A DNA stretch of 64,000 bases, from positions 77,816,442 through 77,880,441 of the forward strand of contig CM072514.1 of NCBI GenBank assembly GCA_036898135.1, given 5' to 3'. Each line of letters begins with the position of its first letter. Position 1 is the first letter of the stretch. This stretch comes from Oncomelania hupensis. Its lineage: Eukaryota; Mollusca; Gastropoda; Littorinimorpha; Pomatiopsidae. The translations under genes were made by a program, and so were the position numbers. This document shows, piece by piece, positions 11,571 through 22,938 of this stretch. Under the pieces are notes generated by a model. The model did not search any database. It saw only the letters and a program-made list of their open reading frames with translations, and had not been told where the DNA came from.

Positions 11571-12224
11571 TACATTACATGATTATTGCTTTATGTCCAA
11601 CGGACTCTTCCTGGTCCTGATTTGGCTCGGAAGAGTCCGCTGGACCTAAAGCAATAATCATGTAATGTAATGTAACGGACTCTTCCGAGCCAAATCAGGA
11701 CCGGACAACCCCCGATCCGCGTACAAGATCTGCTGAAACAACCCTAGTGGTAAAACTGAAGGCTCTCCACCAGCCAGTCACTGTACAATAAAGACATCCC
11801 ACGCACGCGGCAGGGGACGCTGAGGCTATACTCTAATTTATCGAACCCCCGTTTACAAAAACAAAATAAAATACAAACATCATTATAAATTATCAACAAA
11901 ACACATACATATAAATTGCCTACATTGCTAATTAATAACATCATAGGAAGCCCTAGTGACCACCTGGCAGAAAGCGTCCAATATTCCCAAGCTGATCCAG
12001 CAGACCTCACACACAAATGAGGAGTCTTGTCCCGGAAGAGTTTTCAAGAAAAAAGGTAGGTGACTGGTCTAGCGAAGAAGAAGATAGTATAGCAGATTGA
12101 TAGAACAGAACAGGAATGAGGAAGATCAAATGAGAAAGACAGCGACAGTGAGAATTTAAAGCACTAAATTTCCAGAAAGTGGTGATACTATTTATACTGA
12201 AACCCCCAGCACCCCAACGGGGGA
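11571..12224 (-). mobile_element. TGTAA-tailed retroposon, copy with inverted 3' end
   Basis: Flanked by AACAGTGAC at 11562-11570 and 12225-12233, a 9 bp TSD. The 3' end is rearranged: 11571-11608 is minus-oriented tail, 11609-11675 repeats the same tail in plus orientation, and the main minus-oriented body follows from about 11676. Confidence 0.88.
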
Positions 12225-12265
12225 AACAGTGACAACCAATATATTGGCGACATGGCAGACGTAAC

Positions 12266-12459
12266 GTATGACGGCCTACTAGTATCACGAGATAATGGAA
12301 ATGTATACGTGTTCCATGTAACTTTTCGAGATACCGGTAATCCACACCGTTAATCAGTCAATAGCGCCAAAACCTAATAATTAAAAATATCATAGGCGAA
12401 TTAAAACTATCCCATGATATTGTAATTATCAGGTTTTGGCGCTAGTAAGCTGTCATAGG
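12266..12459. mobile_element. Short TGATAATTAC-type TIR element
   Basis: Begins TATGACGGCCTACTAG and ends GGCGCTAGTAAGCTGTCATA, about 195 bp apart. The interior contains GATAATGG and GTAATTATCAGG motifs. It is a compact version of 6656-7417. Confidence 0.7.
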
Positions 12460-12646
12460 AGCGCGTTAAGTCACTTTTGAAGTTCAATATAGGAGGGATC
12501 CAGTGATGAGAGAACGCTCAGAATTTGCGAGTAGACAGTAGAAGTAACATATAGCGCAGTGATCCATCAAAACGTGACAACAAAGCCTATATGAAGGGAA
12601 GTTCTTTGAAATGCAGCTCTACCTGTACTAAACATGTCACTTGAGA

Positions 12647-12655
12647 GAGAAGGGG

Positions 12656-12717
<62 letters not shown>
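12647..12717. repeat. (GA)n microsatellite
   Basis: About 35 GA units. Confidence 0.95.
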
Positions 12718-12719
<2 letters not shown>

Positions 12720-12764
12720 CACCGTGACCGCTTCCGCAATCATCACCATCGCCATGACCGCCTT

Positions 12765-12798
12765 CATCATCATCATCATCATCATTATCATCATCATC

Positions 12799-12854
<56 letters not shown>

Positions 12855-12855
12855 T
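12765..12855. repeat. (ATC)n microsatellite
   Basis: About 28 ATC units with two or three substitutions. Confidence 0.95.
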
Positions 12856-13204
12856 ATCTTTTTCTTCTGGATGAACTCGTTACCAGCAGATTAAGTGTCA
12901 AAAGGGTCAAAGCGCCATGAGCAGCTCTCGGGACTGAAATAACAGCGCTATACAAGAGCGATTCATCCACGCGTTGTTAAAAAAATAAATACAGATATAT
13001 AGTTCAAACACGCTCCTCATCAAACGCACCTGTATGCAAATTAATGCTAATCCCATCTACATTTAAACAAAAGGATGGGTTCCCATAACTCTCTGGACCC
13101 CTTAACGTTCGGCTGACCAAATAAAATGGCGGATTAAACGCCACGCGGGAGCCTGTATCTTTCGCCTACCTTCCTATAGGATTTTTTGTCCTACTGCGAA
13201 AATT

Positions 13205-14265
13205 CCTTCTATAGTTAGCTATTCATTGCTTACAAGGGTCCAGCGGACTGCAAAGAGCCGAATCAGGACTACAAAATCAACACCACAACCTGAATGAAAG
13301 AGGACTCGCCCCTGATCCGTATAAAAGATCTGCTGAAACAACCTCAGTGGTAACACTGAAGGCACTCCACCAGCCAATCACTTTACAATAAAGACATCCC
13401 ACGCAGGGGACGCTGAGGCTGTACTCTAATTTATCGAACCCCCGTTTACAAAAAACAAAATAGTATACAAACATCATTATAAAATATCAACAAAACACAT
13501 ACATATAAAATGCCTACATTGCTAAATAATAATATAGGAAGCCCTAGTGACCATTTAGCAGAAAGCGTCCAATATTCCCAAGCTGATCCAACAGACCTCA
13601 CACACAAATGAGGAGTTTTGGCCCGGAAGAGTTTCATGAAAAATGGTAGCTGAATGGTCTAGCAAAGAAGAAGCTAGCATAATACAGTGATGTCCCGAGG
13701 CCTCGGACATCGGTCATGGTCCGATTCGTTTGGAAAATGACCGAATGCAAACACCTGTGTCCCGTCAAATGTCCGACTCTATTGCGAAATTAGCGGTCAT
13801 TGTCCGATAGTATTATGACTAGAGCGGTCACTGCAAGAAACATCTGTACAAAATGGAGTGTCAAAGCCGTTAAAACGAGTTTGAATAGTGGACAATGCTA
13901 GACTATTATCACTCTTTAGTACATTCCGTCGAACAACAAAAGGGCCGCAACTCTCGACACTTTTGAAAGGGAAATAACCGACACCATACTTCCTCTGCAA
14001 CAATCTTAAAGAAGCACCATTAATCGGTTCGCTTCACAATCTGAATGTCCTATTGCTTTTATGTAGTCAGGACATGATGTCCGATTAGTTTTATGATTTA
14101 GGACATTTTGTCCTATTGCCCTCTAATCCTAGGAACACCACTGATAATAGATTGATAGAACAAAGTAGGAATGAGAAAGAACAATGAGAAAAGACAGCGA
14201 CAGTGGGAATTTAAAGCACTAAATTTCCAGAAAGTAAAGATACTATGTTTACAGAAACCCCCGAT
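13205..14265 (-). mobile_element. Retroposon copy split by a hAT-like MITE
   Basis: The (TAAC)-tail subfamily of the ~570 bp retroposon occupies 13205-13684 and resumes at 14144-14265. The middle is the insertion described separately. The 5' terminal GC-rich block is decayed. Confidence 0.75.
13685..14143. mobile_element. hAT-like non-autonomous DNA transposon (459 bp)
   Basis: The termini CAGTGATGTCCC and CAGTGGTGTTCC (the latter on the complement) form inverted repeats. ATAATA is duplicated at 13679-13684 and 14144-14149. The interior repeats ATGTCCGA-like motifs. No transposase was found. A CAGTG terminus with a 5-6 bp TSD fits hAT-like groups, by family knowledge. Confidence 0.7.
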
Positions 14266-14954
14266 TCTCTCGATAAACCCAACGCGTAAAGATGGGCCAC
14301 ATAAGTAAGTGCGCAATGGCCTGTCCTAATTGGAAGGTTTATGGAAGGTTCGGGATGGTTCAAAAACTTGTTTGGAGGTTCTCAGATACCGAACCTACAG
14401 TAGGTTCCTAAACCTTGTTGGTTTTGTGTTGTTGTGTTGTTGTTGTTGTTGTTGTTCTTTTTTTTTTTTTTTTTTTTTTTTGGGGGGGGGGGGGGGATCA
14501 AAAAGGTTCAGCAACCTAGGTTCGGGATCTGAAAACCTCGATAACAAAAGTTTTTTTTTTAACCTTCCCGAACTTTCCACGATCTTTCGTAAGTTGTGCG
14601 TAGTCCTAGTTAATTAACGACACCTTGAATAAATTATACGTCGAAGTTTGTAACGTCCACTACCGCTATGGACAGCAGTATCTAAGAACTAAACCATCCC
14701 AGTGAAGCGACAGGGGGGAGGAGGGGGGGGGGGGAGGGAGGAGGGCGGATAGGGTAGAGACCTAAAATCAACACTGAGCAATCCTACTGCTAAGATGGAC
14801 AGCCCTTGAGCTGGAAATACGCTATACACAAACGATTTCATTCATTACTTCAATCATTCATAATAAAGAAATAGTACATGAATAATGGCTACTTTTTTAA
14901 AAAAAACTTTTTGGGGTGTAAGGGAGGGGGGGGGTGATAGGGGGATTGATAGGG

Positions 14955-15042
14955 GGGTGAGGGCACACCGCGAGATTCGAACCAAGCTCATTAGTGTGCC
15001 GGGCAAACGGCCTATTACTACCACTGAGCTAAGGCGGGGCGT
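14955..15042 (-). repeat. tRNA-like SINE head
   Basis: The minus strand reads CTTAGCTCAGTGGTAGTAAT (A box) and GGTTCGAATCTCGCGG (B box). The acceptor stem does not pair well, so this is a SINE relic rather than a tRNA gene. Confidence 0.55.
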
Positions 15043-15221
15043 CAGCTAGCATAATAATGTGCATCAGAGCATGTAGGTCGGACGATGTCATGCATTTTGC
15101 TATAGTTAGAATCGTGCTATTATATGCCTTTCTGTATTGTTGTCGGTAGCGATTCCCGTATGCATGTGCATATTTTGAGAACTAAGCTATCCAGCATTTG
15201 TGTGCCGTTAAGCTTAGGTCA

Positions 15222-15308
15222 GAGAAAGGGAAGAGGGGGGGGAAGAGGAGAGAGAAAGAGGGAGAGAGGAAGGGAGAGGGGAGAGAGAGAAAGAGAGAGA
15301 GGGGAGGA

Positions 15309-15352
<44 letters not shown>

Positions 15353-15357
15353 CACAC
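15222..15357. repeat. (GA)n followed by (CA)n
   Basis: A purine-rich GA/GGA block passes directly into a CA block. Confidence 0.9.
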
Positions 15358-15539
15358 AGTGCTACATTTAGTGTTTATATGGTATAATAATGTACATGTT
15401 TTATTGTATTTTGGCATGTTTTAATTGTAGTTTTTTTTAAATTGGAAATTGTCACGTCTCACATTATAAATTTCCTTGTAATTTATAGGGGAGAAAGGGG
15501 GGGGGATCTTTAATCTTGAACACATAGTCTATCGAATGT

Positions 15540-16400
15540 CTTCCAAATCATAGTTTATGGATTCCTGTATTGTTCTTCTTTTGTTCAGACTTTTCGTCAA
15601 TCAGTCTTGTTTTCTCGAGTTAACATGTCCGGTCCTCGATGTCAATAAGTGGGGTCTTTCGACAGCATACATTTGCTATTTTATTACGACATGAGTGAGA
15701 TGCACAGCTGCTTCATCTTGCGTATCTTTTTCTGTTTTCAGACGTTTCATGTCAAGTTTTCTTATCCTTGATTTCGACAACATTGAAGCTTCAAATAAAA
15801 GGCCTACGTTTCTGAATACATTGTTTTAAAAAGGTATGACAGAGAGACACATACATTATCATAACCTAAGAGATGATTAGGTGCTTTCGACTGGTTTCAG
15901 TGGAGCTTTTCGGAATGTGCACTAAGTAATAATGTACACACTCAGAAAGACTCACTTACAGCTATATATACAGTAACATCGTCTACTGCGACATATTTGA
16001 TGGATTCATATACATTTCCATCTCTCTTATTCAGGCAATCATTCACTGTTTGTTTTTTTTCTTTCTCGAGTCATATCCTTAAAGTCAATAAAGGGATTTC
16101 TCCTTTTGTTACGCCTGTAAGAAATACAGACTCACATGTATGAGAGATACTGACACGCGCATCCATTCTCCATCATCCTGTTATTTTGACGGACACCTGA
16201 ATTTCCTTGCGCTGTCAATGATCAGTCATGGTCCTCTCGATATAATACCGCTTTACAAAAACTACCATGCAGACAGAGTGAATGACTCCGAATAGATATA
16301 GACTAGGCACACAAATATCATCCGCATCATATTTTGATGGATTTCTGTATATTTTATGTTTTTTCGTTTATTTCAGTAATCAGTCATAAGATGTGTGCGG
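15540..16400. repeat. Highly diverged ~180-190 bp tandem repeat
   Basis: A motif of the form TTTGATGGATTYCTGTAT, then a T-rich stretch ending TTTCAG and an AATCAGTCAT block, recurs about four times (near 15555, 15735, 15990 and 16330) with indels. No gene was seen. Confidence 0.4.
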
Positions 16401-16589
16401 GGTTTGCTTTGTCAAGCCACGCCAAAGACAAAAAGTGAAAGTGTAACATTGGATTTTTAAAAATAGTTTATTTTTATTGTGTTGTTTGTTTGTTTGTTTG
16501 TTTGTTGTTGTTCCTGAAGGGCATAGTCTGACAGGAAGACAGGAAGACAGATAGAGACAGATTCACACGCATACTTACACACATAAGCA

Positions 16590-16632
16590 CAGAAAAAGAG
16601 AGAGAGAAAGAGAGAGAGACAGAGAGAGAGAC

Positions 16633-16691
<59 letters not shown>

Positions 16692-16742
16692 GACATATAC
16701 CACAAATACACACACACACACACCCACACACACACACACACA
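16590..16742. repeat. (GA)n then (CA)n microsatellite
   Basis: A GAGACAGA-type array at 16590-16688 is followed by CA at 16700-16742. Confidence 0.93.
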
Positions 16743-16865
16743 CTGCATACTTAGTAGAAAGAACACTATCGTTTTAAATCCCGCTTCGCACTACATGGCC
16801 TGATCACGTGGCGGCTTAGCCCAGTCACGTGGCGTCTACGCCCGAAAAAATAGAAAAAAAGCGCA

Positions 16866-17240
16866 CCACGATTTTCTAGTATAGTGTGTTTGTGTTCTGT
16901 GTATAGAGTATCCACACCTAATTCGCTTTGTTATTTTAGTGTGTCTGCCGACAGCATGTATAAACATGGTACTAATGTGTATGCATGCATCATGGTTAAT
17001 TGGTTTAGTGTGTTGGTCTGTTCGTTTAGTATTCAGTATCCCCATCAAATCCTCTTTGTCCGTTGTAATGTCTCTGCCGAGAGAATGTGAAACATACTAT
17101 CGAATACGCATGCAGTATTATAACTGACTGGAATATTTGGTTAGCGGGTTTGTCTGTGTGTTTAGCATGCAGTGGCCCCGTAACCTGCGTGGTTTGCTTT
17201 GGAGGGTTTTTGCCTACAGAATGTATAAACATGGTATTAC
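16866..17240. repeat. ~140 bp tandem repeat, about 2.6 diverged copies
   Basis: The block TGTCTGCCGACAGCATGTAT and its upstream TTTAGTRTKCAGT neighbourhood recur at about 16945, 17070 and 17210. Confidence 0.5.
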
Positions 17241-17562
17241 GAGTCTGGCAGGCTTCAATTCCATCAGCTTTTTAGGGATGTTTGTATTGCTTGAACAAGC
17301 GTTTTCAAGATTAGTTATTTTGGCTGGCGAATATGTAGGGGATGAGATGGGTGTGTGTATGTGTGTGTGGGTGCGTGTATGTGTGCGTGTGTGCGTGCGT
17401 GCGCGTTTGTAGAGGGAGTGAAAAGAAGAGGAGGAAAGGTGTCGAAGTGTTGGCAGGTGGACAGGAGTGATTGTGTGTGTGTATAAATAAGTTATGTGTC
17501 TGTCTGCGTGCAAACTTGCCTCCGTCCGTCTGAACAAATGTGCCAGCGTGTTTAGGTAACGT

Positions 17563-18080
17563 GCATGATAGTGGGTTCTTGTTGTCCATGATAGTGGGTT
17601 CCTGTTGTCCATGATAGTAGGTTCTTGTTGTCCATGATAGTGGGTTCTTGTCGTCCATGATAGTGGGTTCTTGTTGGCCATGATAGTGGGTTCTTGTTGT
17701 CCATGATAGTGGGTTCTTGTTGGCCATGATAGTGGGTTCTTGTTGTCCATGATAGTGGGTTCCTGTTGTCCATGATAGTAGGTTCTTGTTGTCCATGATA
17801 GTGGGTTCCTGTTGTCCATGATAGTAGGTTCTTGTTGTCCATGATAGTGGGTTCTTGTCGTCCATGATAGTGGGTTCTTGTCGTCCATGATAGTGGGTTC
17901 TTGTCGTCCATGATAGTGGGTTCTTGTTGGCCATGATAGTGGGTTCTTGTTGTCCATGATAGTGGGTTCTTGTCGTCCATGATAGTGGGTTCTTGTCGTC
18001 CATGATAGTGGGTTCTTGTTGTCCATGATAGTGGGTTCTTGTTGGCCATGATAGTGGGTTCTTGTTGGCCATGATAGTAG
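17563..18080. repeat. 23-bp minisatellite, about 22 copies
   Basis: Head-to-tail units of CATGATAGTGGGTTCYTG plus TYGKC, with only a handful of variable sites. The array is flanked on both sides by a related TCCGTCTG..CAAATGTGCCAG segment. Since 23 is not a multiple of 3 and the unit has no stop on the minus strand, all three minus frames stay open. These are not genes. Confidence 0.97.
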
Positions 18081-18119
18081 GCGCTAATTGTACTTTAGTG
18101 CTTGTGCATCATTCCGTCT

Positions 18120-18195
18120 GTGCAAATGTGCCAGGTCTATTTGTTAAATGTGCCAGGTCTGTTTGTCAAATGTGCCAGGTCTGTTTGTCAAACGT
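18120..18195. repeat. 22-bp tandem repeat (AAATGTGCCAGGTCTG...)
   Basis: Three to four copies of AAATGTGCCAGGTCTRTTTG directly downstream of the 23-bp array. Confidence 0.9.
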
Positions 18196-18291
18196 GCATC
18201 AATGTGAGTGGGTCTTTCTTTTTTCGCTTTTTTTTTTTTTAAATCAGTTTGCATATTAATGTTCTTTGTTGTTTTTTTGTTTGTTTTTTTA

Positions 18292-18362
18292 CTGTTGTTG
18301 TTGCGGGTCTGCTCGTGAAACGTCTTTGTTGTTGTTGTTGTCGTTGTTGTTGTTGTTATTAT

Positions 18363-18400
<38 letters not shown>

Positions 18401-18440
18401 TTAGTATTAGTATTAGTATTAGTATTAGTAAGTATTAGTA
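18292..18440. repeat. (TTG)n, (TAG)n and (TTAGTA)n tract
   Basis: Three adjoining simple repeats with sharp transitions. Confidence 0.93.
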
Positions 18441-18773
18441 TTTCGCATGTCCGGTAAACAACTTTTCCGATGTAAACCTTACAACGAATATGTTTTCTGT
18501 CTTCCGTCTTATTATATATCCTTTGCTGAATGTTCTCTTAAACGCACGACTACAATAATAACAATATCCCTGTATATATTTGCCTTGCTGGACACAACAT
18601 TGTGACACGTGCAGAAGATTAACCTCTGTGTCTCTTCCCGACACACAGTCACACATTGCAGAATTCGTTAACCCACCGAGCAACCGGGCTACCGATACTG
18701 CAGAGTTTATATGCAATGATGTTTGTATCGTATTGTCCAACGGCGGCTTTCAGTGTGGTAGGCGTGCACTCTC

Positions 18774-18794
18774 TCTCACACACACACACACACA

Positions 18795-18825
<31 letters not shown>

Positions 18826-18865
18826 CTCCTCACACACACACACAAACACACACGCACACGCAAAT
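18774..18865. repeat. (CA)n microsatellite
   Basis: About 90 bp of CA with ACCC interruptions. Confidence 0.95.
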
Positions 18866-19044
18866 GAATGCGCGATACAACGGTATTGCGGGTTGAAGCA
18901 TGGTTTTGTATAGTGAATGTCTGGTCGACTTATTAGATTCAGTTATTGCACACCGTGGCGTTGGCGAAATTAGTATAGAACATTCACAGCATAGTATAAT
19001 CTCCCATGTAGCGCGAAAACAAAAATGGATCGACTTGATCTACA

Positions 19045-19045
<1 letters not shown>

Positions 19046-19133
<88 letters not shown>

Positions 19134-19135
19134 TC
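19046..19135. repeat. (CT)n microsatellite
   Basis: About 45 CT units. Confidence 0.95.
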
Positions 19136-19374
19136 CCATCTATTATATATTTGCATGTGTTAAGGACTAGCTGGAAGAAAGGACCTCTGGACCTAAAGCT
19201 ACTGTCACGTGGGGTTTATGGGCTCTGCACAATGGAATTATGGACCCTCACGTTTATTCGGTGGGAACTGCTAGTAAGTCACCCTATGAATTACTTTAAT
19301 AAATTTATTTGTTTAGCTCGTTCTGTGTTAAGGTTGGGGTACAGAGATAGATAGATAAAATGGTAAAAGATTAC

Positions 19375-20642
19375 TGTCACACTAGCTTTCACACGGCTAT
19401 GAATCATATGTAGTCAAGCCACATTTATTTCTTCTACTCTATACAAGATTCTCTAAGTACTAATCTAACTTAAAAAGTCTCAGTCACTGCTAATAGTTCG
19501 ATCGCTGATAGTCTAGGCAGCTGTTATTTCTTCCTCGGGCACTTGCTATTAAAATCATGTAGATTTGGACTACTGTGGTCCGTTTTACAGTTTCTGAAGA
19601 GTTGGACTACTGTGGTCCTGTTTCGATCAGTTTAAGTGCACTTTTGGGGTTACACTTAACTGCTAGATGGTGCGTGCGAAGTCCTTCTGTGAGGTAGCTT
19701 CTGGTCCACCTGTGTTGTTGTGTAGTTGGGTTCCCTTGCCACGCTGTGGGGTCTGACAGGGTGTTTTTCCGGGTAGCTCTTTCCGACTTGTGCGGTAGAG
19801 GCTCCGCAACCAACTCGTCGTTTCTGTGGAGTGGGGTGCACAGGATAGCTCGCCTGCTCGTCTGTAATATAAGAGACGAAATTCTGCACAACCCTGAATA
19901 ATCGGTTTGTGCAGAGCGTCTCACTGAAAGCCAAAGTAGCCCTCAGTGATAGCTCCACATCTCTATACATAAGCGACGAACATTCTGCTACTTCCAGGGT
20001 CCACTGGAATCTCACTCTAAATTCCTATACATACATAAATATCAATCGTGGCTAACTATACACATACAGAATTAATAATATTATAAACCTTCAGTGGTAC
20101 AGCCACTGGTCTGCAAACATACATATAAGTTAAACAACAGTGGTTCCGTATGGTATGCAACATGGCGGCGCAACCGGTCGTGTTTCGCCACGTGTTCGGC
20201 TTTTCCACATGGTCACGCAAATTCGGATTAACAATTCACATTTATGCATAGCAAATTCCACAAACATAATTTCCACAATAATATAAATATATCACGATGA
20301 AACAGAAGGGTGTTCATTTACCTGTTTGACAAGTTCAGGCCCGTGGTGGCTTGATAGAATTCTAAGATTCTAAGTCCTGCTTCCTGGTCTATGAGTGAAG
20401 AGATTTCTCTAGCTATGGAGATGTTGACTCTTCCTCGTCTCACACACGACTGATTCAAACTGCGCTAGGATCTGACACAGTCAGAACTGCTCTACCCGCT
20501 TGCCTGAGCTCTCATTGGTTAAAACGGTCAGATTCAAAGTTCAAGTGCTGAGTCACTGCGCTGTGTGTGGCTCGCTCGCCGTGTGTGGCCTGCTGTGTAC
20601 CTTAATTGCTGCTGTGTAATATACTGACTCTCTACTGTTACA
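19375..20642. mobile_element. Candidate solo LTR or TIR element (1268 bp)
   Basis: The left end TGTCACACTAG and the right end (complement TGTAACAGTAG) match at 9 of 11 positions. Flanks AAGATTAC (19367-19374) and AAGACTAC (20643-20650) look like an 8 bp duplication with one change. On the minus strand it starts TG, contains an AATAAA near its 3' end and finishes CA, as an LTR would. The 8 bp duplication is long for an LTR. No coding frame was seen. Confidence 0.45.
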
Positions 20643-20744
20643 AAGACTACACAAGGCTAAATAGTCAACAGGCAGAGTTAAAACTAGCCAGTTCATGACA
20701 GCTACTATCCTTATGTAATAAACGTTTTTCAGTTTCAGTTTCAG

Positions 20745-20745
<1 letters not shown>

Positions 20746-20811
<66 letters not shown>

Positions 20812-21038
20812 TTCTCCATTTATCTCTCCTTCACTTTCTCTCTCTTTCTTTCCTCCCTCCCTTTCTCCTTCCCTCCCCCTCTCTCTCTCACTCTTTATTT
20901 TTTTCTCTCCTTCACTCTCTTTCTCCCACTCCCTCCTTTGTCCTTCCTCCCTCTCTCTCTTTCTCTCTCCCTCTCTCTCCATACCAATATCTCTCCCTCT
21001 CTCTTTATCTCCCTCTCTCTCCTTACCACTATCTCTCC

Positions 21039-21075
<37 letters not shown>

Positions 21076-21262
21076 CTTACCACTATCTCTCCCTCTCCCT
21101 CTCTCTCTCTTCTCTCTCTCTCTCTCTCTCTCTCCTTACCACTATCTCTCCCGCTCTCTCTTGCTGTCTCTGCCTGTCTTTTTCTCTCTGCTTTTCACTC
21201 TCTCCTTTCTCTTTCATTCACTACTTCCTTCTCTCTCTCCTCCCTCCCCTTTTTCCACGCAG
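20746..21262. repeat. Long (CT)n-rich pyrimidine tract
   Basis: A pure CT core at 20746-20808 grades into CTCC/CTTTC variants. A ~55 bp unit containing CCTTACCACTATCTCTCC repeats four times around 20980-21150. Confidence 0.92.
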
Positions 21263-21461
21263 TGTTTTGCTCTCCTCTCCCGTACCCCATCCGCCCACCC
21301 ACCTATGTAGCACCGTGATATGGTTGGATGCCCATCAGTAAAGATGTGTATTAAAAAACTTGGCTTATTTACCAGACAAGGTCAAGTCCTAGCTTGTGGT
21401 TCACAAATCAGGTGGAACTGTTGACACACTATGCACTTAGTACTTCAGAGAGCGCAGCTCT

Positions 21462-22047
21462 GCCCCCGTTGGGGTGCCGGGGGTTTCAGTATAAATAGTA
21501 TCCCCACTTTCTGGAAATTTAGTGCTTTAAATTCCCACTATCGCTGTCTTTCTCATTAATTTTGCTCTTTCTCATTCCTGCTCTGTTCTATCAATCTGCT
21601 ATACTGTCTTCTTCTTCGCTGGACCAGTCACCTACCTTTTTTCTTGAAAACTCTTCCGGGACAAGACTCCTTATTTGTGTGTGGTCTGTTGGATCAGCTT
21701 GGAAATATTGGACGCTTTCTGCCAGGTGGTCACTAGGGCTTCCTATGATGTTATTATTTAGCAATGTAGGCATTTTATATGTATGTGTTTTGTTGATAAT
21801 TTATAATGATGTTTGTATTCTATTTTGATTTTGTAAACGGGGGTTCAATAAATTAGAGTACAGCCTCAGCGGGCCCTGCGTGGGATGTCTTTATTGTAAA
21901 GTGACTGGCTGGTGGAGAGCTTTCAGTTTTACCACTAGGGTTGTTTCAGCAGATCTTGTATGCGGATCAGGGGTTGTCCGGTCCTGATTTGGCTCGGAAG
22001 AGTCCGCTGGACCTAAAGCAATAATCATGTAATGTAATGTAATGAGT
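21462..22047 (+). mobile_element. TGTAA-tailed retroposon, copy
   Basis: A plus-strand full-length copy starting CCCCCGTTGGGGTGCCGGGG and ending AATGTAATGTAATGA. It is flanked by the 8 bp TSD GCAGCTCT at 21454-21461 and 22048-22055. Confidence 0.9.
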
Positions 22048-22139
22048 GCAGCTCTCAATATGATGGATGCTCATTCTGGTTATCTATGTCCCGGCGGTGG
22101 AAGTGGTGTGAGTTTGAATGATGCAGCAAGCTTTCGAGT

Positions 22140-22435
22140 CCATTATTTAGTTATTTAGTCCGTCATTTCTTAGCTCAAGAGCTGCTCAAGGCGCTGGCCA
22201 ATACAGGATCTCATTCAAGACGTCCAAGGCGCTCACTTGCAACCCTTGTGCGCATCGTCGGACGCTCAGACAACTGAGCACCATCCTAGCGGACTGGGTA
22301 TGGGGGAGCAGGGGCGTATTTGTGTAGCCGGCTCTCCCCCGTCTTGGACATGAGCGTCAGGATCTTAAAGTCCATGGGATGGGAGGTGTGCGTGCACAGG
22401 CGAGACCTCGGTTTACACTCTCATCCGAAATATTT
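22140..22435 (-). repeat. Composite SINE without head
   Basis: On the minus strand it runs from CCGAGGTCTCGCC through GATCCTGACGCTCATGTCC to GCGCCTTGAGCAGCTCTTGAG, ending in an AAT-rich tail. This joins the body seen at 62160-62396 to the tail seen at 4078 and 33520, showing that they belong to one composite SINE. Confidence 0.75.
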
Positions 22436-22827
22436 GTTGCTGGGCTTAATTCTAAAGAAAGCATTTAGCTCAATAACCTTTTACAAATATTGAATAGAAA
22501 AAGCTTCAGGAAACAAAATGGAAAGTTGTTTTTTTTTACACACTGGAAAAAAACATTTTCTTTTACTGGAAGGAAATATTGTTTGTCGAAAATAGCGGTT
22601 AGAGATTGTTTTATGTCTGTCAATGTGAAAAGAGGCCATTTTGTTCCTCACAGATGTTCTTTCGAGCTGAGAGTTATTTCCGAAAACGTAATTAAATATA
22701 CATTTAATCTAAAGGTGATATGCTATTTTTAGCCAAAAAGAAGGATATATGGTGGTTACCATTTACACATATATGCAAACACGAACGGCCTAATTGTAAA
22801 TATTCAGCAAGCAAATATAGCTAGTAC

Positions 22828-22938
22828 ATGGTAGCGGAAAGAGACTCTTTCTGTTGCACCCCAGTGGAAAGAGACCCTTTTTCTGTTGCACCCCAGTGGA
22901 AAGAGGCCCCTCTCTGTTGCACCAGTGGAAAGAGACGA
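22828..22938. repeat. ~31 bp tandem repeat, 3.5 copies
   Basis: Units of GTGGAAAGAGACCC plus TTTCTGTTGCACCCCA. Confidence 0.9.

Noticed and set aside
14965..15042. Plausible tRNA with a GCC-like anticodon loop
   Set aside because: Acceptor ends are poorly complementary and the arms have wrong lengths. It is better explained as a SINE head.
17563..18080. Possible CRISPR array or long repetitive protein
   Set aside because: Units are contiguous with no unique spacers, so it is a minisatellite. The open frames follow from the absence of stops in the unit.
21562..21828. A conserved open frame (VGSAWEYWTLSARWSLG..) present in many copies
   Set aside because: It recurs because the ~570 bp retroposon recurs. 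The frame is interrupted differently in each copy, there is no start context or domain, and the same DNA reads equally well in other frames.
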